Part shown: piece by piece, positions 43,919-51,352 of the stretch
How the letters are laid out: every line of letters begins with the position of its first letter
How positions within the stretch are numbered: position 1 is the stretch's first letter
NCBI GenBank assembly: GCA_937910235.1
Contig: CALENB010000450.1
Span: forward strand, 1 to 53,786
Origin: an uncultured Myxococcales bacterium
Lineage (GTDB): Bacteria > Myxococcota_A > UBA9042
Length of the DNA stretch: 53,786 nucleotides
Direction: 5' to 3'
The notes under the pieces: model-generated
Told to the model about the DNA's origin: nothing
The model's database searches: none
Seen by the model: the letters and a program-made list of their open reading frames with translations, nothing else
Translations under genes and position numbers: made by a program

Positions 43919-45322
43919 CTAGTAACGATTGGGCGCGGCCAAAACTAACCTCGGCGTCACCACAGACACCTCGCCCCACGGCGCTTTTCCGTGGCCAGGC
44001 GGCACCAGCCACAACACCGGAAAACTGGGCCGACGGGTGGGAAAGCGGCTGCGTAGATCGGTCACGCCAATGAACAGCTCAGGCGGCTGTGACTGTCGCG
44101 CCAGCCACGCAAACACGGGCCGATGATCGGTGCCGCCACCGCCGCGCAGCTGACGGTCCTTGATGAACTGCGGCAGCGCATGGCACGCGACCACGGTCTG
44201 AATCGCGGCGTCTGCAACCAGCACCGTGACCTCGGGCACCAACGTGGCGAGCGCGGCGAGCTCGGCGAAGGCCATCGTGAGCGTCTCGTCGTCCATGGAC
44301 GCGGAGGTGTCGACCGCGACGACGAGCCGTGACGGCCCCTCCCGAACCAGCCCCGGCACCACCACGTCGTCGATCAGATAACGCCGATTCGGCCGACTGC
44401 GGCTGTATTCGACATGGCCCAAGCAGTCGGCAGCGTAGCGATGCAATACACGCTGCCACGGCACCACGCTGCGGCGCGCGGCGTTGATCTGACGCAGCGT
44501 CGCGTCGGGCAGGTGACCCGCAGCGTCGTGGTCGTTGGCGCGGTGGTAGGCCGCGACGGCGCTGGAGATCCGGTCCGCCAGCTCCGCCTGTTGCTCGGCG
44601 TCGAGGTCGACCGGCAGGTGCACGTCCAGACCGCCAGCGTTGTGGCCCGTGATAGTCACCTCCATGTTTCCCGTGCCGGAATCAGCGCCGTCGCCGCCGT
44701 CGGTTGTTGACGCTGGCAGCTGAAAACGCAGCACGACGCCCTCCAGTCGCAGCAGATTGCGTCGTTGTTTCCACAGCAGCCGCTCATAGATGGCCTCGGC
44801 CGTGAGGCCGTCAAATGCACTGTCGAACAGAATCTCCACCACGCCCAGATCCGGATACGCGCCGTTCGGCGATCGCATGCTGTCCTCCGCTCGCTCGGTC
44901 AGCGCGGCGGCGTGCACGATGCGGTTGATGGCGTAGTCGGTGGCGCAGTTCCACAGCGTCGGATCCCGATCGTCGCGACGAGGCATGGACTCAAACAGCT
45001 GGTGACCGACCTCATGGCACAGCACAAAGACCAGCTGGGCGACGCTCAGATGCTGCGTGTAGGTGGGGTTGAACCAGATGTGTCGCAGGCAATCCGTCGC
45101 CGCGATCGCCGGCAGCTGCGGCGCTGGCACTAGGCGCACACGCAGGATCAGATGCCCCCAGAAGGGGTGCGCCTCGGCGAGTCGCAGCCGCGCCGCGCGC
45201 AGCCGGTGCAGCTCCGCAGGGACGTCGACCAGCGGCGTCGCGTCACCCATCAGGACAGCGTCACCCATCAGGACAGTGTCACCCATCAGGACAGCGTCAC
45301 CCATCAGGACAGCGTCGCCCAT
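43919..45322 (-). CDS. DUF2201-type metallopeptidase-like / VWA protein
   Basis: The 467-aa product, as counted from the first of five possible ATGs, has an N-terminal zincin-like region with L-C-H-E-V-G-H-Q-L-F-E (H103, E104, H107). The C-terminal part is VWA-like with a MIDAS motif V-A-V-D-T-S-A-S-M-D-D. This two-part structure matches the putative metallopeptidase/VWA proteins that pair with MoxR ATPases. The gene begins inside an 18-bp tandem repeat, each copy of which contains an in-frame ATG (45322, 45304, 45286, 45268, 45250), so the real start is ambiguous and the N-terminal M-G-D-A-V-L repeats may or may not be translated. It overlaps the MoxR gene by one base (TGATG). Confidence 0.88.
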   Translation of the reverse strand: MGDAVLMGDAVLMGDTVLMGDAVLMGDATPLVDVPAELHRLRAARLRLAEAHPFWGHLILRVRLVPAPQLPAIAATDCLRHIWFNPTYTQHLSVAQLVFVLCHEVGHQLFESMPRRDDRDPTLWNCATDYAINRIVHAAALTERAEDSMRSPNGAYPDLGVVEILFDSAFDGLTAEAIYERLLWKQRRNLLRLEGVVLRFQLPASTTDGGDGADSGTGNMEVTITGHNAGGLDVHLPVDLDAEQQAELADRISSAVAAYHRANDHDAAGHLPDATLRQINAARRSVVPWQRVLHRYAADCLGHVEYSRSRPNRRYLIDDVVVPGLVREGPSRLVVAVDTSASMDDETLTMAFAELAALATLVPEVTVLVADAAIQTVVACHALPQFIKDRQLRGGGGTDHRPVFAWLARQSQPPELFIGVTDLRSRFPTRRPSFPVLWLVPPGHGKAPWGEVSVVTPRLVLAAPNRY

Positions 45323-45328
45323 CAGGAC
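45243..45328 (-). repeat. 18-bp tandem repeat spanning a stop-start junction
   Basis: Nearly five copies of TCCTGATGGGTGACGCTG (minus strand) lie at the MoxR/VWA gene boundary. Each copy contains TGATG. In the MoxR frame every copy supplies a stop; in the VWA frame every copy supplies a start and M-G-D-A-V-L. One copy is the original overlap junction and the others appear to be duplications of it. Single-base variants occur in the first and third copies. Confidence 0.95.
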
Positions 45329-46455
45329 AACATCGTGGCGTGCATCGACACGATCTCGCCCGCGAGCCGCCGGTAGTCAGCGTCGACCTTCAGCCGTTCG
45401 GTGATGTCGGTGCGGGCATGCAGATCCCGCAGCAGCAAGAACGCATACTCCACATCGAGCCCCGGCGACCGCAGAAACTGCACGAGATGCTGCGCCCAAG
45501 CGGGCTGCCAGCGGGCCTCGTTCTGCACGAGGTAGTGACCGAGCGCCGTGACCGCCGCGATCGCAAAACTCGCCTCGACGCAGGCCCCCTTCGTAAAATC
45601 CATCGCCGCGCCGCGTTCGATGACGTGCTCCGGATGAAAGAGCTCGTACGTCCGCAGAAAGCTGAAAAACCGCTGCGCTGCGCTCAAGCCAATGCACGAC
45701 GCCACCAACCGCCGCGAAGCGCCACCCTCGCCGCGGCTGAGCACCTCCGACGCCATCGCCCAGCTGCGCGGCGTCGCGAAGGCGTCGTCGCCGTCGTTGT
45801 TGTAGAGCACCGCCACCCCGCTCGCCTCGTTGGCGCGCATGTAGGCGATGATCTGCGGCGCTACGTCACGGCGCTCCGCCCAGCGCAGCCAGGTGGCGAT
45901 GTCGGCCCGCAGGGTGAAGTGGGCGAACCGGTTGGCCAGCGCGGTCGACAGCGGCGTCACGATGGCGCGGTCCTCCTCCAGGTTGCCGGCGGCGAGCACG
46001 ACGGTGCCAGGATGAAAACGAAACGGCCCCACCCGCCGCTCCAACACGATCTGGTAGGCCGCGGCTTGGTGCAGCCGGGTGACCGCGGCGTTGATCTCAT
46101 CGAGGAAGATGAGCGTCGGCTCACGGCAAGCCCGACGCACCCAGGGCGGCGGCAGCAACGACAGCTCGCTGCGGTCGGCGCTCGGGAAGTACACCCCACC
46201 GATCTCGGCCGGATCACGCTGCGCGAGGCGGATGTCCTCCAACGGCAGCCTCATGTTCACGGCGATCTCGGCGGCGAGCGTCGACTTGCCGACGCCTGGA
46301 TGACCGCGGACCAACACGGCGACGCCGGCCTCAAGGCAGGTCTGCACCATCGGCTGCAGGTCGTCGTAGGCGTAGCCGTCGGGATCCAACGTGTGGCGAC
46401 CACGGCGGGCGTCTGATGGACGCGATTTCACGGAGGTCAGTTTGGGTGAGGGCAT
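45322..46455 (-). CDS. MoxR-type AAA+ ATPase
   Basis: The 377-aa product starts at an ATG with GGAG seven bases upstream. Walker A is G-H-P-G-V-G-K-S-T (about 51-59); Walker B is L-I-F-L-D-E-I-N-A-A (about 115). A pre-sensor insert typical of MoxR proteins (L-E-R-R-V-G-P-F-R-F-H-P-G-T-V-V-L-A-A-G-N-L) and the R-F-A-H sensor/arginine region follow. MoxR ATPases act with VWA proteins as metal-dependent chaperones or activators; here the VWA partner is the next gene, coupled through TGATG. It starts 90 bases after the SWIM gene, in a gap that contains a parS-like sequence. Confidence 0.9.
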   Translation of the reverse strand: MPSPKLTSVKSRPSDARRGRHTLDPDGYAYDDLQPMVQTCLEAGVAVLVRGHPGVGKSTLAAEIAVNMRLPLEDIRLAQRDPAEIGGVYFPSADRSELSLLPPPWVRRACREPTLIFLDEINAAVTRLHQAAAYQIVLERRVGPFRFHPGTVVLAAGNLEEDRAIVTPLSTALANRFAHFTLRADIATWLRWAERRDVAPQIIAYMRANEASGVAVLYNNDGDDAFATPRSWAMASEVLSRGEGGASRRLVASCIGLSAAQRFFSFLRTYELFHPEHVIERGAAMDFTKGACVEASFAIAAVTALGHYLVQNEARWQPAWAQHLVQFLRSPGLDVEYAFLLLRDLHARTDITERLKVDADYRRLAGEIVSMHATMLS

Positions 46456-46495
46456 GGTCGGGCTCCGGCGTTGACGCGTGGTTGGCGCGGGCGAG

Positions 46496-46511
46496 TGTTT
46501 CCCGTGAAACT
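46496..46511 (+). promoter_or_regulatory. parS-like palindromic site
   Basis: The sequence TGTTTCCCGTGAAACT differs from the ParB-binding consensus TGTTTCACGTGAAACA at two of sixteen positions, one of them in the core. It lies in the 90-bp gap between the SWIM gene and the MoxR gene. It may bind a chromosomal or element-encoded ParB, or be a coincidence; the core mismatch breaks the central palindrome and would likely weaken binding. Confidence 0.3.
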
Positions 46512-46545
46512 GTTCGCGCGTTGTCTGAATCCTCGGCGCAGCGAG

Positions 46546-46860
46546 TCAGAACAGCAGGTCGATGAGCTGATGGCGGTGGTCCGACTCATGCAGCAGCACC
46601 GCGATGGCGTGTTTACAGAAGCCGCGGCACTGGTCATCACCGACGCGTTTCATGTCCGGGCAGGTGCAGGTCGGCGCGTGTTGCCATGCGTCGCTAACGC
46701 CGACCTCGTAGGCCTTGCGACCGGAATGGACCGAGTAGGTGGCGATGCCGGTGGTTTGCGCGACTGGTGTTCGCGAGACGGCCTCGATCTTGTAGGTTTT
46801 CAGGACCTGCCGCACAGCGCGACGCATGCGGTCTTCGAGCCACTTTGGGCGGTTAGGCAT
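46546..46860 (-). CDS. Small SWIM zinc-finger protein
   Basis: The 104-aa product is read from M-P-N-R-P-K-W-L-E-D-R-M; a TTG eight codons earlier is the only upstream alternative. The C-terminal half is a complete SWIM finger: C-T-C-P-D-M, then C-K-H-A-I-A-V-L-L, giving C-x-C-x14-C-K-H. SWIM fingers bind DNA or protein and commonly occur in SNF2 ATPases and in stand-alone proteins next to MoxR/VWA genes. The N-terminal half is basic and helical. First gene of the four-gene set; it may supply the sensor or adaptor. Confidence 0.88.
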   Translation of the reverse strand: MPNRPKWLEDRMRRAVRQVLKTYKIEAVSRTPVAQTTGIATYSVHSGRKAYEVGVSDAWQHAPTCTCPDMKRVGDDQCRGFCKHAIAVLLHESDHRHQLIDLLF

Positions 46861-46995
46861 GGTTGAATCCCCGCTTGTCGCCAAGGGAGTTGGGTGGCGA
46901 CGCAGGGGAGAGTGGCGGACCGTGGCGACAGTTCTCGTCGCACTCGGTTCACTGGCTTAGGTTCGTTGCGGAAATTTGTGTCGGCAGTCTGAGGA

Positions 46996-47913
46996 TTACT
47001 CGGCTGCGTCCTCGGATTCAGCGCCGTCGGTCGTCGCCACCACGCCCTCCGCCATCTCCAGCGCGCGGCGTTTGATGAGGAACATCTGCCGCGCAAAACC
47101 GCCCATGAAGTACATCAGCCAGTCGGTGTAGTCGCCGGTCTCATCGACCTCGCGCAGCATGGTGTAGTAGCGGTCGCGGTCGTGGTTGTAATGGCTCGAA
47201 AGATCGAACAAGTATTTGAAATCGTAGCCACGCTGGTAAAGGAGCATCGTCGTCATCATGCGCGCTGTGCGGCCGTTGCCGTCGATGAACGGGTGCACCC
47301 ACACCAGCCGATGTTGTGCGATCCCGGCGGCGATGACCGGATGCACCCACGCGTCGTCTGCGCCGGCGATGACACGCGCCGCGGTCGGGTAGGTCTTGCT
47401 GCGCTCAAGCCAGTCGAACAGGTCGTCGAGGTGAGTCTCCACCTCATGCCACGGCGGCGGGTCGTGGTGGATGGTCTCGGCGCCGTCGATGATGTCGCCG
47501 ACCTTGACCTGCTCGCGTCGCAGCTGTCCGGCGTAGCGTTGACCACCGCGGACCCCATCGACCAGGGCGCGGTGAATGTTGAGCACGTCACGCCGGGTCA
47601 CCGTGTAGTCGCGCGCGCCGCGCAGCCCGTCGATGAGATCAAAGGTGCGCAGGTAGTTCAGGAACTCTTGGGCGGTGTCGGTCATGCGAGCGGGCGGATG
47701 GTTGACGAGCTCGAAGGCGGCCTGATACGTCAGCGAGCTGCCCTCGATCTGGACGCTGGCGAGGGCGTCGCGGACTTGGGTCTCTTGGCGCAGGCGGGTC
47801 GCCCAGTCGCTCCTGGCGCGGACGGCTTGGAGGAAGCCGCGGGCCTCTTCGATGACCTTGAGCTGGCGCAGCATGAGGGGGGTGATGTGGTAGGTGGGGT
47901 TGAAGGTGGGCAT
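46996..47913 (-). CDS. Fic-family AMP transferase with built-in inhibitory motif
   Basis: The 305-aa product is read from M-P-T-F-N-P-T-Y-H-I; the frame is open 37 codons more upstream with proline-rich, poorly supported sequence. The catalytic loop H-P-F-I-D-G-N-G-R (207-215) is complete. An N-terminal S-V-Q-I-E-G (53-58) fits the [S/T]xxxE[G/N] inhibitory motif, so this is a self-inhibited (class II) Fic enzyme. Known relatives move AMP or other phosphate-containing groups onto Tyr, Ser or Thr of target proteins. The C-terminus has a helical region and an acidic tail. Position next to the MoxR/VWA set and a helicase suggests a stress or conflict role, but no target can be named. Confidence 0.93.
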   Translation of the reverse strand: MPTFNPTYHITPLMLRQLKVIEEARGFLQAVRARSDWATRLRQETQVRDALASVQIEGSSLTYQAAFELVNHPPARMTDTAQEFLNYLRTFDLIDGLRGARDYTVTRRDVLNIHRALVDGVRGGQRYAGQLRREQVKVGDIIDGAETIHHDPPPWHEVETHLDDLFDWLERSKTYPTAARVIAGADDAWVHPVIAAGIAQHRLVWVHPFIDGNGRTARMMTTMLLYQRGYDFKYLFDLSSHYNHDRDRYYTMLREVDETGDYTDWLMYFMGGFARQMFLIKRRALEMAEGVVATTDGAESEDAAE

Positions 47914-47966
47914 GGAAGGTGGCCTCGGTGGGGAGGGGCGGAGATGGTGGTTCACGATCGGCTGCA

Positions 47967-48004
47967 ACGCTTGGGTTTGGGCTGCCACGCTTGGGTTTGG
48001 GCTG
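47967..48004 (+). repeat. 20-bp-period direct repeat
   Basis: ACGCTTGGGTTTGGGCTG occurs twice with a 20-bp period in the 245-bp gap between the Fic gene and the helicase-amidoligase gene. It sits in the leader region of the Fic gene. Function unknown; a regulator-binding pair or a simple slippage duplication are both possible. Confidence 0.85.
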
Positions 48005-48158
48005 ATCGGCTCGCAACACATCATCCAATGTCTGGCATGTGAGCTAGGCTAGTCGTTTTTTGGCGTCAATGGCTAGCATGGTAGCTGCTGAAGCTAGGGT
48101 GATTGCGAGATTCGCGGGGGCACGCCAGGGCCCGCGCTCTCGGCCTCGCAGCGGACAA

Positions 48159-51071
48159 TCAAGAACCCACAACCGTCCGCAGCTGCGGATCCGCCCGCCA
48201 CAGCGCCAAGACCTCCTGCTGCCGCCGCGCCGCCCACTGCGCGAGCTCCGCCCTGCCTTGCACCGGCAGCTGCGTCGCCGCCTCACCAAGCGGCGTAAAG
48301 TCCGGAACAATCGACTCCCGGCGGCCATACGCCTGTTGCTGCGGCGCGCCTCGCTCGGCCAACCACAGGATCGCCGTCCACAGGCTCAGCCACCACGCCA
48401 CCTTTTTGATGTCGGTCGTGCCGCCGTGCAAGCGAATCTCCACCGCCTCGTGCTGCCAGAAGGTCGTGAGGTTCACGCTTGCGTACTTCCCAGCGTCATC
48501 TGTCCCCACGAAGTCCTCCAGCTGCGCCAGGGTCGGTTGCTGCCGGGTGTACTGCGCCAGCGGATAGACCGAAGACACGGGCTGACAGTAGGGGTTCGCC
48601 ACACCCAGGCTGTAGGTCCCGCCATCAAAGTCCGCGACACGAGACGGCGCCACCAGCGAGCCCAACCACGGCTCAAGCACATGCACCCACTGCAGCAGGT
48701 GCACCAAGCGAGCGGCGGTGTCAGCGGGCGCCTCGTCCGGGATGGTCCAGCCCAGGTGCAGGTGCAGCCCTGTGCGATGGCTCACCCGTGTGCCAGACCC
48801 CTGCGCCGCTTGTGTGACCGCGCCGAGCACCCGCGCGAGCTCGTCGATGCCATCCTCGCCACTGAGCACGCGCGACACGATCTCCCAACCGGCGGTGCTG
48901 TCGAACTCCGTGGTCCAGCGCGTGTGGTCGCCCACACCGTACTCCGGGTGTGGTGCTGGCCGCGTATGGCTGGGCACCGTGGCCTTGATGGCGTCGTGCA
49001 AGAGCTTCGCCGGCACCTGCCACCGTGGGGTCGTCGGCGAAGGGATCTCGCCGGTCGCGGTCAGCTCAACCTCGACACCAAAGGACTGCCCCTCCCGAAA
49101 CACCACGCCCGCCAGCGCTGGCCACGACCCTGTCACCACCGCGCTCAGGCTGCGAAACTGCCCCTTCGGGTCGAATTCGTGGCGCTCAAGCGCTTGGGCC
49201 GCGCGGGCCGGCGCCGGGTGAACCACGTCGGACTGCTGCGCGCCGTCGAAGTAGATCTTCGCCGTCACCAGCGAGTCCCGGAAGCGCGACAGGTTGTCGG
49301 TGAACTCCACCAGGTTGAAGGTCGCGTGGCGCCGCTCACCGCCGATGATGCGCGCGCCACGACCGGTCATCTGCGAGAACAGCATGTCGCTCGCGGTCGG
49401 ACGACACAGAAAGATCGTTTGAATCTCCGGGATGTCGACGCCGTGGGTCATCTTCGCGACGTTGATCAGCAGATCGTACGTCCCGCCCACAAACCCCTCA
49501 AGGTGCGCCTGGTTTTGGGCGTCGGTGTTGTGGCTGTGCAGCGCCGCCGCGCCGATGCCATGTTTGCCGGCGAGCTTGGCGAGGCGGTCGGCGTGTTTGA
49601 TGTCGCAAGCGAACACCAGCGTCTTGCCGTACTTCTTCGCGTGCTGACTGTAGTGCCGCAAAATCAACTCATTGCGCTTCTTGGTCTTGGCGAGTCGATC
49701 CAAATCCTTGGGGCGGAAATCACCGTGGCTACCCATGGAGAGCTGCGGCTTCCAGTTGATCTTGGTGCCCACCGTCTCCACCACCGGCGCGGCGAGGTAT
49801 TGCAGCTTCACGAGCGCGTGGAAGCTCTTGCTGTAGGCCAGCGTCAGCTTGCTCTGGGGCCGCGGCGTCGCGGTGAGGCCGAGGATTGGCGCGGGCGCGG
49901 TGCGGTGCGCCAGCCAGCGACGCAGCTTCGTGCCGATCGATGAACTCTCCGCCCAATGGCATTCATCCCACACCACGAGGCTCGGCCGTTGCTTCGGCAA
50001 GAGGCCGTTGGCCAGCCGCGCGTTGTGGGTGTGGAGCGTGGTGTAGACGACGCTGCGGTTCGGTGGCGTGGTGGCCGACGCGAGCTCACGAACGGCCAGC
50101 TTTTTGTCCGTCCCGCCGAGGCGCAAGAGGGCATCGACGGCGCCAACAGCCCGTTGTGCCCGCGCCTGTGCGGCTTGACGGAGCAGCCACCAGTCTTTGG
50201 TGATCCAGAGCACATAGCCGTCGTTTTGTTGGAGCCAGGTGGTGACGACCTCATTAGCGACAAACGTCTTGCCGCCGCCGGTGCCGAGGTGCAGCAGGGC
50301 GCCGGTGGTGGATTGCTCACGCGCGGTGTTGAGGGCGCGGATCAGCGCGGCGTGGGCGTCGCGTTGGTAGGGGCGGAGGCTGCGCGCGGCGACGGCTGGG
50401 TCGTGCTGGTAGTCGTTGTTGGTGTCGTTGTCGTCGTCGAGCTGCAGGTCTTCGTCGAACTCATCGAGGAACTCGGAGACACGGTCGACGAAGGCGTCGT
50501 AGCTGCGTGATTGCGGCAGATCGTAGTCTGCGGCGAGGCGGTTCCAGTCGCGGAGAAGCCAGCCGCTGCCGGTGAGGAGGGTGTCGAGATCGCCATCGAT
50601 CGCGTCCATCAATCGCTGGGTGAGGGTGTCTTGGCTGCCACCGGTGCTCAGGTCGTGGTGCGCACAGAGGGCGCTGAGCTGTTGTTGGGTGAGCAGGTCC
50701 AGCAGCGGTTCGGTCATCACTGAGCGGCCATCGTCGTCGTCGAACTCGTCGTCGTCATCAAACTCATCGTCGTCATCAAACTCATCGTCGTCATCATCGC
50801 CTGCATAGCCGTCGCGCAGCTCGTCGGCGACGGCTTGGAAGCTGCGTCGGCGCGAGAGGCCGACCTCTTCTAGGAATTCGTTCCACCCGGCGAGGCCCCA
50901 TCCGCCGTTGCGCAGGAGCTCGTCCATATCTCCGCCTGTGTCGGTGACGAGGCGCTCAATGAGGACCGGAATGGTGCCGGTGACCCGCAGCTCGCGGAAG
51001 CGGATGTGATCGAGCAGATTGGCCTTGCAGTGGTCCTCAAGGACCATGGTCATCAGAGTGGCGTCGTTCAT
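48159..51071 (-). CDS. SF2 helicase fused to a C-terminal amidoligase-like domain, with duplicated SAP-like N-terminus
   Basis: The 970-aa product starts with GAGG upstream. Residues about 10-95 and 122-210 are two related modules: a SAP-like helical part (L-L-T-Q-Q-Q-L-S-A-L-C) followed by D-M-D-E-L-L-R-N-G-G-W / D-L-D-T-L-L-T-G-S-G-W. They are joined by an acidic D/E/F repeat. Next is an SF2 helicase: H-L-G-T-G-G-G-K-T (about 258), V-V-W-D-E-C-H-W-A-E (about 370), G-L-T-A-T-P-R-P and Q-M-T-G-R-G-A-R-I. The C-terminus, from about 660, matches the amidoligase (PF12224-like) pattern: F-G-V-E-V-E-L, E-F-D-S-T-A-G-W-E-I-V-S, G-L-H-L-H-L-G-W (about 767-774) and V-E-I-R-L-H-G-G-T-T-D (about 879). 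Amidoligases form amide bonds with ATP. A helicase joined to one is not an architecture I recognise. Confidence 0.85.
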   Translation of the reverse strand: MNDATLMTMVLEDHCKANLLDHIRFRELRVTGTIPVLIERLVTDTGGDMDELLRNGGWGLAGWNEFLEEVGLSRRRSFQAVADELRDGYAGDDDDDEFDDDDEFDDDDEFDDDDGRSVMTEPLLDLLTQQQLSALCAHHDLSTGGSQDTLTQRLMDAIDGDLDTLLTGSGWLLRDWNRLAADYDLPQSRSYDAFVDRVSEFLDEFDEDLQLDDDNDTNNDYQHDPAVAARSLRPYQRDAHAALIRALNTAREQSTTGALLHLGTGGGKTFVANEVVTTWLQQNDGYVLWITKDWWLLRQAAQARAQRAVGAVDALLRLGGTDKKLAVRELASATTPPNRSVVYTTLHTHNARLANGLLPKQRPSLVVWDECHWAESSSIGTKLRRWLAHRTAPAPILGLTATPRPQSKLTLAYSKSFHALVKLQYLAAPVVETVGTKINWKPQLSMGSHGDFRPKDLDRLAKTKKRNELILRHYSQHAKKYGKTLVFACDIKHADRLAKLAGKHGIGAAALHSHNTDAQNQAHLEGFVGGTYDLLINVAKMTHGVDIPEIQTIFLCRPTASDMLFSQMTGRGARIIGGERRHATFNLVEFTDNLSRFRDSLVTAKIYFDGAQQSDVVHPAPARAAQALERHEFDPKGQFRSLSAVVTGSWPALAGVVFREGQSFGVEVELTATGEIPSPTTPRWQVPAKLLHDAIKATVPSHTRPAPHPEYGVGDHTRWTTEFDSTAGWEIVSRVLSGEDGIDELARVLGAVTQAAQGSGTRVSHRTGLHLHLGWTIPDEAPADTAARLVHLLQWVHVLEPWLGSLVAPSRVADFDGGTYSLGVANPYCQPVSSVYPLAQYTRQQPTLAQLEDFVGTDDAGKYASVNLTTFWQHEAVEIRLHGGTTDIKKVAWWLSLWTAILWLAERGAPQQQAYGRRESIVPDFTPLGEAATQLPVQGRAELAQWAARRQQEVLALWRADPQLRTVVGS
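50731..50800 (-). repeat. 18-bp repeat encoding an acidic linker
   Basis: Four near-copies of an 18-bp unit (minus strand, coding roughly E-F-D-D-D-D) lie between the two SAP-like modules of the helicase-amidoligase gene. They produce a strongly acidic flexible linker. In-frame copy-number change is possible. Confidence 0.92.
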
Positions 51072-51214
51072 GTGGACCTCGCGCTGCGTCAGCGTGGTGG
51101 GGGCTGGGTTGCTGGCGGGAGGGTGGCGGATCGATACGACAGGTTATGTCCTATTGCGACCGGTCGTGATTGACGTGTCTTGGGTGATGGGCGGGCGACG
51201 CAGTGGATCGCAAG

Positions 51215-51258
51215 CGCGAGAAGTCACGCTTCCGACGTCGGAAGCGTAGTTTTTCGTG
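51215..51258. promoter_or_regulatory. Imperfect palindrome related to the 52778-52821 element
   Basis: A 22-bp pair of arms is centred on ACGT (between 51236 and 51237). The inner 11 bp (ACGCTTCCGAC / GTCGGAAGCGT) are perfectly complementary, and the outer part is imperfect, ending in GTTTTTCG on the plus strand. Aligned without gaps, it matches about 16 of 22 bases (left) and 18 of 22 (right) of the perfect palindrome further right. It lies upstream of the helicase-amidoligase start and downstream of the 144-aa gene. Candidate operator or hairpin terminator. Confidence 0.5.
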
Positions 51259-51352
51259 GTGCGGCGCTGCACGGCGGAGTGGGGGCGGGTGGCGGCGACC
51301 TTGGCGTGGCGAAAACCCGGTACAGCCGCAAGGTCACAATCGTCGCCCGCCG

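Noticed and set aside
45243-45328. The 18-bp repeat as a CRISPR array
   Set aside because: Units are directly adjacent without unique spacers, and they are translated; there are no cas genes.
48060-49943. A 627-codon plus-strand frame opposite the helicase-amidoligase gene
   Set aside because: It is rich in R, H and Q with no motif and lies exactly antisense to a gene with clear helicase and amidoligase motifs; long antisense frames are expected at this GC content.
51215-51258. A standard intrinsic terminator for the 144-aa minus-strand gene
   Set aside because: The T run follows the hairpin on the plus strand, while that gene is transcribed on the minus strand, so the orientation is wrong for it.
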